A stretch of DNA of 32,040 bases from Lachnospiraceae bacterium (GCA_029099805.1 JAQXOR010000037.1:1-32040), one strand, 5' to 3'. Shown: positions 22,827 through 31,901, numbered from the stretch's first letter. Notes: generated by a model not told the origin, from the letters alone. Numbers and translations are program-made.

Positions 22827-23885
22827 ATGAGCGGAGATATTTTTTCTTTGGATTATACGGAATTGGACAAGACGGTAGAATCGCTATTTCCCGACGGAGA
22901 AATGCTCCGGTTTTCGGATATTATCTGTGGACTGATGGATGGAGAAGTACCGGTTCGAGAGTTGTTTTCGCTTATAAAAAAGTCGGGAGAGCAAGGACTG
23001 TTTTATGGAATTGCGGGTGTGAAGGAACTTATTATTATTGCGATTTCGGCAGCGATTTTTTATATCTTGTCTAAGACAGTAAAATTCGGACAGGCTGCAC
23101 AAACCGGTTTCTTTGTTGCATATCTCTTAATTGTTGCGGGAGCCTTCCGGATATTTGATACATCAAGAGGAGTTGCGAAAGAAGCGCTAAATGCTCTTCT
23201 TGATTTTATGAAGGTGCTTCTTCCGGCATATTGTGCGGGAATTTCAATTGCATCCGGGAGTCTCAGTGCTTCGGCATTTTCTATGGTTGCCATGCTTGGG
23301 ATTTCTGTTGTCGGAATCGTGCTGTATAAAGTAGTTTTACCGGTAATCGGTCTGTATTTTATGCTGTCTGTATTAAACAGGATTTTGGAGGAGGATTTTT
23401 TGTCCAAGCTTGCCGGACTTTTGTATTCTGCGGCGGACGGACTTATGAAGGTGTCGGTGGCGGCGGTGCTTGGAATCGGAACTATTCAGGGAATGATAGC
23501 ACCGGCGGCAGATACGGTGAAACGTTCCGCTTTGATTAAAACAGCCGGTGCCCTGCCGGTAGTCGGGGATTTACTGGACGGAGCGTCCCAAACGGTTCTG
23601 GCGGCAGGAGTGTTGTTAAAAAATACGATTGGTGCAGCGGGTGCAGTTATCATCATTTTAATTTGTCTTGTTCCGCTTATGAGGGTAGGAATTGCAAGCT
23701 TTGCCCTGCGTTTCGGAGCAGCAGTACTGCAGCCTGTATCGGACAAGAGGATTACGGATTGTCTCGGATATGCGGCGAAGGCACACAGGCTGTTGATGAA
23801 GCTGCTTCTGTATACAATGCTGCTGTTTCTTCTTACGATTACAGTAATCCTTATGCTGACCGGGGGCGGAAGGAGTGCGGGATAA
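22827..23885 (+). CDS. spoIIIAE: Stage III sporulation protein AE
   Basis: SpoIIIAE is the largest membrane subunit of the channel; it has 352 residues here, shorter than the Bacillus protein. It starts with a soluble part of about 70 residues, then shows several hydrophobic segments. 'LKVLLPAYCAG'-type sequence is seen as 'FMKVLLPAYCAGISIASGS' near residue 130. The later 'DGLMKVSVAAVLGIGTIQGMIAP' and 'VGDLLDGASQTVLAAG' are also conserved in the family. A TTG at 22806 overlaps spoIIIAD, but ATG 22827 has AAGGGGAG upstream. Its stop directly abuts the spoIIIAF start. Confidence 0.95.
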   Translation: MSGDIFSLDYTELDKTVESLFPDGEMLRFSDIICGLMDGEVPVRELFSLIKKSGEQGLFYGIAGVKELIIIAISAAIFYILSKTVKFGQAAQTGFFVAYLLIVAGAFRIFDTSRGVAKEALNALLDFMKVLLPAYCAGISIASGSLSASAFSMVAMLGISVVGIVLYKVVLPVIGLYFMLSVLNRILEEDFLSKLAGLLYSAADGLMKVSVAAVLGIGTIQGMIAPAADTVKRSALIKTAGALPVVGDLLDGASQTVLAAGVLLKNTIGAAGAVIIILICLVPLMRVGIASFALRFGAAVLQPVSDKRITDCLGYAAKAHRLLMKLLLYTMLLFLLTITVILMLTGGGRSAG

Positions 23886-24482
23886 ATGGAGGCTATTATT
23901 TCATATGCGAAGACGGTCTTATTTTTTTTACTGTTTGTTAATCTGCTGATGCAGTTAATTAAGGGCAGCTCCTATGAACGGTTTATTTCTCCAATCTGCG
24001 GGATGATTCTTGTGATATTGCTGCTACAGCCGATATTTGGAATCTTTGGAGACGGAGGAGAAGAGGTATTATATGCTGCGGAGCAGAAGCTTTCTCTTTT
24101 CTTTGCAAGGAACGAGGAGGAGCTATTAACATCCGACGAGGCGGGGTATCAGTTTGCTATTCTTGAAGCGTATGAGAGTGACCTGAAAGTACAGCTTTCC
24201 GAACTGTTGGAGAAGGAGGAACTGACGATTATTTCAGCTGATTTTTCTATTTCTGCGGAGGAAAAGGAGTTTGGCAGAATACGTGGATTGAATCTTGTGG
24301 CGGAAAAGAAAAAAGAGAATGAAAAAAATAAAATAGAGATTGTACCGATTTCGTTTGGTAACGAAAAAAAGCAAGGAACGGTAAGTGCGGAAGAAATTCG
24401 GATAAAGGACAAACTGGCAGACTTCTATAATGTTGATGAGGGTAATATATATGTTAGTATCAGGGAGGAAGAGGATGGATAA
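23886..24482 (+). CDS. spoIIIAF: Stage III sporulation protein AF
   Basis: SpoIIIAF has two N-terminal membrane helices ('TVLFFLLFVNLLMQLI' and 'ICGMILVILLLQPIFGIF') and a soluble domain of about 130 residues with a ring-building fold similar to secretion-system ring proteins. The 198-residue length fits. The end of the protein, 'NVDEGNIYVSI', is a family feature. ATG 23886 directly follows the spoIIIAE stop codon. Its 3' end overlaps spoIIIAG by 8 bases. Confidence 0.94.
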   Translation: MEAIISYAKTVLFFLLFVNLLMQLIKGSSYERFISPICGMILVILLLQPIFGIFGDGGEEVLYAAEQKLSLFFARNEEELLTSDEAGYQFAILEAYESDLKVQLSELLEKEELTIISADFSISAEEKEFGRIRGLNLVAEKKKENEKNKIEIVPISFGNEKKQGTVSAEEIRIKDKLADFYNVDEGNIYVSIREEEDG

Positions 24483-25014
24483 GAAGGGAAAAAAAGAACC
24501 CGGTATCAAGGAATGGACCATTATTCTTGCGGCGGGAGCCTTACTCTTACTTCTATCCGTGCCGGACTTGTTTCATAAGGAGAAGGAAAAAACGATAGAT
24601 ACCGGAGCGGTTGTACAGCAAAGTGAAAAGCAGACAGAAGAGTATGCAGAACGTATGGAACGGAAGCTGGAAGAGATGCTGATGAAGATAGACGGTGTAA
24701 CAAGCGCAGAGGTGATTATAACCGTTAAGTCAACTATGGAGAAGGTGGTACTGCAGGATACAACGACAGATGCCGAATGTCTGGAGGAGAAGGACGGGGG
24801 AGGCGGTTTGCGCAATTCGCAAAAAAACACCGAGGAAAAGAAAACAGTGCTGGCGGGAGAGCAGCCGTACCTGACAAAAGAGCTGACACCCGAGGTGGAA
24901 GGTGTGGTTGCAGTAATATCCGGGGCCGAAAGCTCATCCGTACTTGCAATAACAGAAGCAGTACAGGCATTATTTGATGTTCCGGCACATAAGGTAAAAG
25001 TAATCAACAATTAA
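24475..25014 (+). CDS. spoIIIAG: Stage III sporulation protein AG
   Basis: SpoIIIAG forms the large ring of the channel in the space between the two membranes. The protein has 179 residues, shorter than the Bacillus one (229). It has one N-terminal helix ('WTIILAAGALLLLLSVPDLF', about residues 13-32), a charged linker, and a ring domain with 'LEEMLMKIDGVTSAEVIITV' and the closing 'ALFDVPAHKVKVINN'. A Glu/Lys-rich insertion of about 40 residues ('EEKDGGGGLRNSQKNTEEKK') interrupts the ring domain, as in other SpoIIIAG proteins. ATG 24475 follows GGGAGGAAG; an open frame upstream to 24430 lies within spoIIIAF. Confidence 0.95.
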   Translation: MDKKGKKEPGIKEWTIILAAGALLLLLSVPDLFHKEKEKTIDTGAVVQQSEKQTEEYAERMERKLEEMLMKIDGVTSAEVIITVKSTMEKVVLQDTTTDAECLEEKDGGGGLRNSQKNTEEKKTVLAGEQPYLTKELTPEVEGVVAVISGAESSSVLAITEAVQALFDVPAHKVKVINN

Positions 25015-25027
25015 GTCGGAGGTAGAT

Positions 25028-25729
25028 ATGAAAGGAATCTTTAAGAAAAATCAGGTGATTATCACATCGTTGGCACTGATGTTAGCAGTGGCAGGGTATC
25101 TCCAGATGTCGGGAGATAAGATAAAAAAGCAGCCGGGGACAGAGGATGTGGCACAGACAAACAGCACTGTCGGGAATTATTATGAAATTAAGGCAGGAGA
25201 TTTTGCGGAGTATTCTACAGATATTTCGGACGAAGATATGAACGGGCAGTCACTGGTTGCGGGAGAAAACCGGGTCGCACAGAATGTATCCGCAGAGGGT
25301 ACGGAAGGAACGGATATTGCAGATACGACGGATGATCCGGGAGAAGCTGTACTGGTCAGCACTACGATCCGTGGGGATTATGCGGTAAACGCAAAGCTGC
25401 ACAGGGAACAGACCAGGGCAAAAAATAAGGAAATATTAATGGATATGCTGGGTGACCAGAGCCTTTCGGAAGAGCAGAAGCAGGAGACGATTGATGTATT
25501 GCTAAAGATGACGGAGATTTCCGAGAAGGAACAGGCAGCAGAGCTATTGCTGGAGGCAAAGGGATTTGCGGATTCTGTAGTAAATATTGTCGGAGAAGAG
25601 GTTGATGTCGTGATTAATGCAACCAGTGTGACCGACCGCCAGATTGCCCAGATCGAAGATATTGTGATGCGAAAAACCGGTGCAGAGGCGAAAAATATTG
25701 TAATTACGGCGGCGGTGCAGGAGGATTAG
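25028..25729 (+). CDS. spoIIIAH: Stage III sporulation protein AH
   Basis: SpoIIIAH meets forespore SpoIIQ to form the core of the channel. The protein has 233 residues: a single N-terminal helix ('IITSLALMLAVAGYLQM', about residues 11-27), a long acidic linker of about 80 residues rich in Glu, Asp, Thr and Ser, and a C-terminal ring domain. 'LHREQTRAKNKEILMDML' and 'GFADSVVNIVGEEVDVVINA' are characteristic. It is the last gene of the operon. ATG 25028 follows CGGAGG. No strong terminator is visible after it. Confidence 0.95.
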   Translation: MKGIFKKNQVIITSLALMLAVAGYLQMSGDKIKKQPGTEDVAQTNSTVGNYYEIKAGDFAEYSTDISDEDMNGQSLVAGENRVAQNVSAEGTEGTDIADTTDDPGEAVLVSTTIRGDYAVNAKLHREQTRAKNKEILMDMLGDQSLSEEQKQETIDVLLKMTEISEKEQAAELLLEAKGFADSVVNIVGEEVDVVINATSVTDRQIAQIEDIVMRKTGAEAKNIVITAAVQED

Positions 25730-25752
25730 TTTCGGAAATCCTAAGAAAAGAC

Positions 25753-25781
25753 TTTTCAATTTATAAAATAAATGGTATACT
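25753..25781 (+). promoter_or_regulatory. Sigma-A-type promoter before asp23-nusB
   Basis: TTTTCA (25753-25758) and TATACT (25776-25781) are 17 bp apart, with an extended -10 TGG directly before TATACT. Expected start near 25788, giving a 68-nt leader before the Asp23-family gene. It would let the housekeeping genes downstream be read independently of sporulation. Confidence 0.75.
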
Positions 25782-25855
25782 ATAGACAATGAGATAAATT
25801 GCAGTGCCGCGGGAGTGATTCCGGAGTAAGGTATGCAAGGAACGGAGGCAGTGTT

Positions 25856-26248
25856 ATGGCAAAGGAAAATGATGGGAAAAATGTAAGCTGGTCTTCAAAA
25901 GAGATTTCTTCTATCGGGGAAGTGATGATAGCGGATGATGTGATTGCAACGATTGCAGGGTTAGCCGCAACTGAAGTGGAAGGTGTTTCTGCAATGCAGG
26001 GAAATATTACCAATGAGCTGGTCGGAAAGCTCGGTATGAAAAATCTTACAAAGGGGATTCGGATTAAGATGACCGATAATGGTGTAACGGCGGAGCTTTC
26101 GGTTCTGATGCGCTATGGTTACAGTATTCCAAAGACCTGTAAGACTATTCAGGAGCGCGTAAAGAGTGCCATTGAGAATATGGTAGGTCTCCCGGTGGAG
26201 GAGATTAATATTCATATCGTAGGTGTCGATACCAATACCACAAGATAA
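25856..26248 (+). CDS. Asp23/Gls24 family envelope stress response protein
   Basis: The 130-residue protein shows the Asp23/Gls24 pattern: 'GEVMIADDVIATIAGLAATEVEGVSAMQG' near residue 20, 'KGIRIKMTDNGVTAELSVLMRYG' near residue 62, and the C-terminal 'ENMVGLPVEEINIHIVGVD'. The family lies at the cytoplasmic membrane and is linked to cell-envelope stress, with no known enzymatic activity. The frame is open to 25799, but ATG 25856 with ACGGAGG fits the family start. nusB follows 11 bases later; this pairing is common in Clostridia. Confidence 0.93.
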   Translation: MAKENDGKNVSWSSKEISSIGEVMIADDVIATIAGLAATEVEGVSAMQGNITNELVGKLGMKNLTKGIRIKMTDNGVTAELSVLMRYGYSIPKTCKTIQERVKSAIENMVGLPVEEINIHIVGVDTNTTR

Positions 26249-26259
26249 GGGAGTGTTTT

Positions 26260-26709
26260 ATGACAAGGCGTGAGTTAAGAGAACATACTTTTTTACTGTT
26301 GTTCCGCAAGGATTTTCATGATGCGGAGGAAATGGAAGAACAGCTTTCACTTTATTTTGACGGCATCGAATTACCGGATGAAGAACAGGAGGAACCGACA
26401 CGTTATCGTTTTTTAACTTTACCGGAAGAAACCGATGCGGAGCTGGTAAAAAAGCGTTTTTATGATATTTGCAGTCATCGTGAGGAAATCGATGCAATTC
26501 TTTCCGAGGCAGCAAGCGGATGGAAGCTGGGACGTATCGGAAAGGTAGAGCTGACGCTTCTGCGTCTGGCATTGTATGAGATGCGTTATGATGACGAAAC
26601 ACCGGAAAAGGTGGCAATTAATGAAGCGGTAGAGCTTGCAAAGAAGTATGGGGCTGATGCTTCGGCCGGTTTCATTAACGGTGTTCTGGCAAAGTTAGTG
26701 GAAGCATAA
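26260..26709 (+). CDS. nusB: Transcription antitermination factor NusB
   Basis: NusB binds boxA RNA with ribosomal protein S10 and helps RNA polymerase read through rRNA genes. The 149-residue protein begins 'MTRRELREHTFLLLFRKDFH', as is usual, and ends with 'KVAINEAVELAKKYGADASAGFINGVLAKL', the strongest family signature. The middle is variable, including an acidic 'LPDEEQEEPTRY' loop. It lies between the Asp23-family gene and xseA in one direction with short gaps. ATG 26260 follows AAGGGAG. Confidence 0.95.
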   Translation: MTRRELREHTFLLLFRKDFHDAEEMEEQLSLYFDGIELPDEEQEEPTRYRFLTLPEETDAELVKKRFYDICSHREEIDAILSEAASGWKLGRIGKVELTLLRLALYEMRYDDETPEKVAINEAVELAKKYGADASAGFINGVLAKLVEA

Positions 26710-26727
26710 GAGGATGAGGTGGCAGGA

Positions 26728-27927
26728 ATGAACCAGCCGGTTTTTTCGGTTAGTCAGGTGAATGCGTATATCAGACAGATGTTTTTGAGGGATGACAGGT
26801 TACGGTTTCTCGCTGTAAAGGGGGAGGTATCCAACTGTAAATATCATTCTTCGGGACATCTGTATTTTACGATTAAGGATAAAATGGGGCAGCTCTCCTG
26901 TGTGATGTTTGCGAGCTTTTGTAAGAGCCTGACCTTTCGGCTGCAGGAAGGGCAGAGTGTCGTAGTTTACGGCAGTATGCAGGTGTATGAAAGGGACGGT
27001 AAATACCAGCTGTATGCAGAGTCCATTGAAAAAGACGGCATCGGACAGATGTTTGAACAGATTGAGGAGCTAAAGCACCGTTTGGAAGAGGAAGGACTAT
27101 TTGATTCTGCAAGAAAGAAGCAGCTGCCTGCCTTTGCATGGCGGGTAGGCATTGTAACCGCACAGACCGGCGCTGCTATCCGGGATATTGTACAGATTTC
27201 AAAACGCAGAAACCCCTATGTGCAGCTTATTCTGCAGCCTGCATTGGTACAGGGCGAGGCTGCGCCGGAGAGTCTTGTACATGCACTTCGAAAGCTGGAT
27301 GCACTTCATCCGGATGTCATTATTATCGGCAGGGGCGGAGGAAGTGCAGAAGATTTGATGGCATTTAATACAGAGATGGTGGTGCGTGCCGTGGCGGAAT
27401 GTGAAACCCCTGTCATCAGCGCAGTCGGACATGAAACGGATGTATCGTTGACGGATTTTGCGGCGGATTTGCGCGCACCGACACCGAGTGCAGCTGCGGA
27501 GCTGGCAGTATTCGAATATCGCGTTCTGGCGGAAAAGCTTGCAGAATTTCATACGGACCTTACCTATGCCATGTGCAGAAAAATCGACTTGCTCCGCACC
27601 CGAATTGAGTCCCTGCATGAAAAGATATTGCGGGTTGGACCGGCAGGCAATCTGAAAGCCAAACAACTGCAGCTAATCTATACGGGTGAGAGAATGGAGC
27701 AGGCGATGCATCGACATCTATTGCAAAAAAAGCATTCGCTGGAATTGCTTGCCGGCAGACTTCATGCGGTATCCCCGGCAGCACGTTTATCCGGCGGCTA
27801 TGCATTTGTAACGACAAAGGACCAGCGTCCGCTTACTTCGGTAACACAGGTAAAGCCAAAGGATACGGTGCATATCGCTCTGGCCGATGGAACATTTTCC
27901 GCAAGGGTTGAGCAGATGAAAGAATAG
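26728..27927 (+). CDS. xseA: Exonuclease VII large subunit
   Basis: XseA with several XseB subunits degrades single-stranded DNA. The protein has 399 residues. It begins with an OB-fold ('VFSVSQVNAYIRQMF' then 'VKGEVSNCKYHSSGHLYFTI'). A catalytic domain follows with 'GIVTAQTGAAIRDI', 'IIIGRGGGSAEDLMAFN' and 'ISAVGHETDVSLTDFAADLRAPTPSAAAEL', which are highly conserved. A coiled-coil region follows and the end is 'RLSGGYAFVTTKDQRPL'. A GTG at 26719 is in frame and could also be used; ATG 26728 is preceded by AGGTGG. xseB begins 14 bases after the stop. Confidence 0.96.
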   Translation: MNQPVFSVSQVNAYIRQMFLRDDRLRFLAVKGEVSNCKYHSSGHLYFTIKDKMGQLSCVMFASFCKSLTFRLQEGQSVVVYGSMQVYERDGKYQLYAESIEKDGIGQMFEQIEELKHRLEEEGLFDSARKKQLPAFAWRVGIVTAQTGAAIRDIVQISKRRNPYVQLILQPALVQGEAAPESLVHALRKLDALHPDVIIIGRGGGSAEDLMAFNTEMVVRAVAECETPVISAVGHETDVSLTDFAADLRAPTPSAAAELAVFEYRVLAEKLAEFHTDLTYAMCRKIDLLRTRIESLHEKILRVGPAGNLKAKQLQLIYTGERMEQAMHRHLLQKKHSLELLAGRLHAVSPAARLSGGYAFVTTKDQRPLTSVTQVKPKDTVHIALADGTFSARVEQMKE

Positions 27928-27941
27928 AGAGGGGAAGCAAA

Positions 27942-28184
27942 ATGGCAAAATCGGAAGGAACAGACAATACAGAAAGAAAGACTACGGCAAAGAAGGCAGG
28001 AAAAAAGCGTACCCTGGAGGAACTGTTTACGGAGCTGGAGGGGATTACGACAGAGCTGGAAGCACAGGAGCTTCCGCTGGAAGAAGCATTTGCAAAATAC
28101 CGTATCGGAATGGAGCTTTTAAAGGAGTGCAATGCGGCTGTAGATACCGTAGAGAAAGAATTGCAGATTTTGGAGGAAGCCTGA
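27942..28184 (+). CDS. xseB: Exonuclease VII small subunit
   Basis: The 80-residue protein has a basic N-terminal tail (residues 1-22, with 'KKAGKKR') and the XseB helical pair 'TLEELFTELEGITTELEAQELPLEEAFAKYRIGMELLKECN'. It binds the long coiled coil of XseA. Its stop overlaps the ispA start by one base (TGATG), so the two are translationally coupled. ATG 27942 follows GAGGGG. Confidence 0.95.
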   Translation: MAKSEGTDNTERKTTAKKAGKKRTLEELFTELEGITTELEAQELPLEEAFAKYRIGMELLKECNAAVDTVEKELQILEEA

Positions 28185-29065
28185 TGGACTTTGAACAGCA
28201 AAAAAGACAAAAGACCGAAGAGATTAATGCGTTTTTAATGAAATATCTGCCGGAAGAGTCCGGAGAGGAGCATATTCTTTGCGAAGCAATGAATTATAGT
28301 GTCGCAGTAGGCGGAAAACGGATTCGCCCGATGCTTTTGTTAGAAACCTATACGATGTTCGGCGGACAGGGTGAGGCAGCTCGTCCGTTTGCTGCAGCCC
28401 TGGAAATGATTCATACGTATTCTCTGGTGCATGATGATTTGCCTGCGATGGATAACGATAGGTATCGCAGGGGAAAGCTGACGACCCATGCCAAATACGG
28501 AGAGGCGGTCGGAATCCTTGCCGGTGACGGATTGTTAAACTATGCGTTTGAACTTATGAGTGATGCGGTTTGCGCGCAGGGGAAAAATGCGGCAAGAGCA
28601 ATGCGTATTCTGGCAGAAAAAGCAGGTGTACGCGGAATGATTGCCGGGCAGACCGTTGATTTGGAGTGGACGGGGAAGCTTCTTACAAAGGAGCTGTTAG
28701 ACTACATTAATGAGCGGAAGACCTCTGCGCTTTTAAGCGGAGCATTGATGGCCGGAGCCGCTCTTGCCGGAGCAGGAGAATCGGAGCTTTCCGTGTTGGA
28801 GCAGGTTGGTAATTATGTGGGACTTGCCTTTCAGATTAAAGATGACATTCTGGATGTTATCGGGGATGAGACAAAGCTTGGAAAGCCGCTTCACAGTGAT
28901 GAAAAAAATGAGAAAAAGACCTATGTTACTTTGATTGGGATAGAAAAGGCGGAGGAAACCGTACGGGAGTATTCGCAGCGTGCGGTCGAGCTGTTAGCTA
29001 CATTACCGTGTCATAATTCTTTTTTAAACGAGCTCTTATTATCACTGGTTACGAGGGAATACTAA
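28184..29065 (+). CDS. ispA: Polyprenyl synthetase, geranyl/farnesyl diphosphate synthase type
   Basis: The enzyme adds isopentenyl diphosphate to short allylic diphosphates, giving C10-C15 chains. The protein has 293 residues. Signatures are 'VGGKRIRPMLLLETY', the first Asp-rich motif 'LVHDDLPAMDND' (DDxxxxD), 'GDGLLNYAFELM', and the second Asp-rich motif 'FQIKDDILDVIGDETKLGKP'. The Ala-Leu-Glu-Met-Ile-His residues before the first motif suggest a short-chain product. It is tightly linked to xseB and followed, 42 bases later, by dxs, which feeds the same pathway. The final product length cannot be proven from sequence. Confidence 0.93.
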   Translation: MDFEQQKRQKTEEINAFLMKYLPEESGEEHILCEAMNYSVAVGGKRIRPMLLLETYTMFGGQGEAARPFAAALEMIHTYSLVHDDLPAMDNDRYRRGKLTTHAKYGEAVGILAGDGLLNYAFELMSDAVCAQGKNAARAMRILAEKAGVRGMIAGQTVDLEWTGKLLTKELLDYINERKTSALLSGALMAGAALAGAGESELSVLEQVGNYVGLAFQIKDDILDVIGDETKLGKPLHSDEKNEKKTYVTLIGIEKAEETVREYSQRAVELLATLPCHNSFLNELLLSLVTREY

Positions 29066-29107
29066 AAGGGAGTACATTTAGATTGAACAACATCGGAGGA
29101 TGTCTTA

Positions 29108-30973
29108 ATGAAAGAAATACTCGAGCGGATAAATCAGCCGAATGACATAAAAAAAGTGAACAAAAAGGACTATGTACAGCTGGCGAAGGAGATTCGAAGC
29201 TTTCTAATCCGCAGTATCAGTAAGACCGGAGGTCATCTGGCATCGAATCTCGGTGTGGTAGAGCTTACGATGGCATTACATCTGGCACTGAATTTTCCGG
29301 AGGACAAGCTGATTTTCGATGTGGGACATCAGGCATACACTCATAAAATCCTGACCGGACGGAGAAAAGAGTTTGACACCCTTCGCGCTTACGAAGGGTT
29401 AAGTGGGTTCCCGAAGCGTAAGGAAAGTGATTGCGATGCGTTTGATACCGGTCACAGTTCTACCTCTCTTTCTGCTGCGGCAGGGCTTGCAACAGCAAGG
29501 GATTTGGCGGGAAAGCAGTATCGTGTGGCGGCAGTTATTGGAGACGGGGCATTGTCCGGCGGGATGGCATATGAAGCATTAAACCATATCGGTGGCAGTC
29601 GTTCCAGAATGATGATTGTATTAAATGATAACAATATGTCAATATCTGAAAATATCGGCGGGATGGCAGCGTACCTCGGCAAGGTACGGACAAATTCAAA
29701 ATATATGGAGTTTAAGGGGGATTTGGAGCAGACGCTTAGCAAGACAAAGCTTGGTACGAAGCTGGCACATGGGTTAAAGCGCTCCAAGGATTCTCTTAAG
29801 CATTTTATTGTACCCGGAATGATTTTTGAAGATATGGGAATTACTTACATGGGTCCGATTGACGGTCACAATATCGAGCTGATGGTGCGCGCCTTCAAAA
29901 CCGCGCTCGCGGCAAATAAGCCGGTACTTGTACATGTTGTGACAGAAAAAGGAAGAGGGTATGATTTTGCAAAGGAAAATCCTGCTGCCTTTCATGGAGT
30001 GGAGCCGTTTGATATTAAAACCGGGAAAGGCATCCAACCGGTATCCGGAAAAAGCTATACCAGAGTCTTCTCGGAGGCTGTCTGTACACTTGCGAAGGAG
30101 AATAAAAAGCTTGCTGCGATTACGGCAGCAATGCCTCAGGGAACCGGGCTGGATGAATTCGCAAAGAGGTACCCGGAACGCTTTTTTGACGTGGGAATTG
30201 CAGAGGAGCATGCCGTAACCTTTGCGGCTGGGCTTGCCGTCGGCGGATATCAGCCGATAGTGGCGGTGTATTCTACATTTTTACAGCGCGCATATGATCA
30301 GATTGTTCATGATGTATGTGTGGGAGAGCTGCCGGTAGTATTTGCCGTTGACCGTGCCGGTATTGTCGGAAATGACGGAGAGACCCATCAGGGCATTCTG
30401 GATTTATCTTATCTGTCCCACATCCCGGGAATGACGGTGATGGCACCGCGGGATGCGACGGAGTTAAAGAAAATGCTCGCGTTTGCACTGAAGTTAAAGA
30501 AACCGGTAGCACTCCGGTATCCACGGGGAACCGCATGTGATCTGAAAGAGAATCGTGCGCCCCTTATGTACGGCAAGGCAGAAGTTTTATACAAGGAAAA
30601 TGAGATTGCGCTATTGGCAATCGGAAGTATGGTAGAAACAGCTCTCAAGGTAAAAGAGCTGTTGCAGAAGGAAGCATACCGGGTGACGGTGGTTAACATG
30701 CGGTTTGTAGCTCCGATAGATACGGATTTGCTGGATGAGGTTGCTGAAAATCACAGAGTGATTGTGACGCTTGAGGAGAATATTGCAGCAGGCGGGCTCG
30801 GAGAAAAGGTGGCAGCTTATTACGCGGAGCACGGTAAGAAAGTTAGGATAAACTGCATTGCCCTTCCGGATCGGTATATCGAACACGGTAATGCGGAAGT
30901 ATTACGGGAAAAGTACGGATTATCGGCAGAGAAAATTGCAATACGGGTCAGAGCCTTTTATCAGGGAAACTGA
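29108..30973 (+). CDS. dxs: 1-Deoxy-D-xylulose-5-phosphate synthase
   Basis: Dxs condenses pyruvate and glyceraldehyde 3-phosphate, with loss of CO2, in the first step of the MEP isoprenoid route. It uses thiamine diphosphate. The 621-residue length is normal. The thiamine-binding motif runs from GDG (residues 145-147, 'VIGDGALSGGMAYEALNH') to 'VLNDNNMSIS' (171-180). The catalytic Glu lies in 'GIAEEHAVTFAAGLA' near residue 367. 'FDVGHQAYTHKILTGR' near residue 70 and 'LRYPRGTA' late in the protein are also conserved. ATG 29108 follows CATCGGAGG. The product also feeds thiamine and pyridoxal synthesis in some bacteria. Confidence 0.97.
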   Translation: MKEILERINQPNDIKKVNKKDYVQLAKEIRSFLIRSISKTGGHLASNLGVVELTMALHLALNFPEDKLIFDVGHQAYTHKILTGRRKEFDTLRAYEGLSGFPKRKESDCDAFDTGHSSTSLSAAAGLATARDLAGKQYRVAAVIGDGALSGGMAYEALNHIGGSRSRMMIVLNDNNMSISENIGGMAAYLGKVRTNSKYMEFKGDLEQTLSKTKLGTKLAHGLKRSKDSLKHFIVPGMIFEDMGITYMGPIDGHNIELMVRAFKTALAANKPVLVHVVTEKGRGYDFAKENPAAFHGVEPFDIKTGKGIQPVSGKSYTRVFSEAVCTLAKENKKLAAITAAMPQGTGLDEFAKRYPERFFDVGIAEEHAVTFAAGLAVGGYQPIVAVYSTFLQRAYDQIVHDVCVGELPVVFAVDRAGIVGNDGETHQGILDLSYLSHIPGMTVMAPRDATELKKMLAFALKLKKPVALRYPRGTACDLKENRAPLMYGKAEVLYKENEIALLAIGSMVETALKVKELLQKEAYRVTVVNMRFVAPIDTDLLDEVAENHRVIVTLEENIAAGGLGEKVAAYYAEHGKKVRINCIALPDRYIEHGNAEVLREKYGLSAEKIAIRVRAFYQGN

Positions 30974-30986
30974 CGGAGGATAGAAG

Positions 30987-31901
30987 ATGGCAGAGAAGAA
31001 AAAGGAACGATTGGATGTCCTGCTTGTGAAGCGGAATCTGGCAGAGTCCAGAGAAAAGGCAAAGGCTTATATCATGGCAGGCAATGTATTTGTAGACGGT
31101 GTCAGAGAGGATAAGGCAGGAACCAATGTTGCGGAAAATGCCGAAATCGAGCTTAGAGGAATGGCAATGAAGTACGTAAGCCGCGGAGGATTTAAACTGG
31201 AAAAGGCGGTTGCAGAGTTTGGTGTGACACTTGAAGATGCTGTGTGTATGGATGTTGGTTCTTCTACCGGAGGCTTTACGGACTGTATGCTGCAAAACGG
31301 TGCAAAAAAAGTTTTTGCGGTGGATGTCGGGACCAATCAGCTTGCATGGAAGCTTCGTACCGATGAACGTGTTGTATCTATGGAACAGACCAATATTCGT
31401 TATGTAACTCCGGCAGATATCGGGGAACCGGTAGATTTTGTATCGATTGATGTGGCTTTTATTTCTTTAACCAAGGTGCTGGCTCCGGTGTATCAGCTTA
31501 TGAAAACCGGTGCGCGTATCGTATGTCTGATTAAGCCGCAGTTTGAGGCCGGGAGAGAAAAGGTCGGTAAAAAGGGCGTTGTCCGTGAGCGGGAAACTCA
31601 TATGGAGGTAATTGAGCAGGTGATTCGCTATGCGGATGCCTTAGGCTTTTCTATGCTTGGACTTTCATTTTCTCCCATCCGCGGACCGGAAGGAAATATA
31701 GAATATTTATTGTATATGGAAAAGAGAGAGCCTGAAGTACAGAACGGTGTTGCGGGGACAACAGAGGGATGCGCAGAGGAGTCCGGATCACGAGAGGATA
31801 ACGAAGAAGGCTCGGAACTTCCGTTGTCAGCGGAAGCAGAGGATATGCTTACTCTGGCTGACCGTGTGACAAAGGAAGCACACGATGTACTTGAAAAATA
31901 G
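30987..31901 (+). CDS. tlyA: TlyA family RNA methyltransferase with acidic C-terminal tail
   Basis: TlyA proteins are 2'-O-methyltransferases for ribosomal RNA, often annotated as hemolysins. The 304-residue protein has an N-terminal S4 RNA-binding domain (residues about 7-65, 'RLDVLLVKRNLAESREKAKAYIM') and an FtsJ/RrmJ-like methyltransferase domain. That domain carries the SAM-binding loop 'MDVGSSTGGFTDCMLQNGAKKV' near residue 90 and 'FVSIDVAFISLTKVLAPV' with the Asp. 'LIKPQFEAGREKVGKKGVVR' contains the Lys. The last 50 residues form an acidic, Ser/Glu-rich tail ('EESGSREDNEEGSELP') beyond the usual length of about 270, possibly disordered. In related genomes NAD kinase, argR and recN often follow; the window ends before that. 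Confidence 0.93.
   Translation: MAEKKKERLDVLLVKRNLAESREKAKAYIMAGNVFVDGVREDKAGTNVAENAEIELRGMAMKYVSRGGFKLEKAVAEFGVTLEDAVCMDVGSSTGGFTDCMLQNGAKKVFAVDVGTNQLAWKLRTDERVVSMEQTNIRYVTPADIGEPVDFVSIDVAFISLTKVLAPVYQLMKTGARIVCLIKPQFEAGREKVGKKGVVRERETHMEVIEQVIRYADALGFSMLGLSFSPIRGPEGNIEYLLYMEKREPEVQNGVAGTTEGCAEESGSREDNEEGSELPLSAEAEDMLTLADRVTKEAHDVLEK

Noticed and set aside
24573..25010. 145-codon antisense ORF opposite spoIIIAG
   Set aside because: The Ser/Thr/Val-rich product is the complement of a Glu/Lys-rich coding region; no ribosome site or domain.
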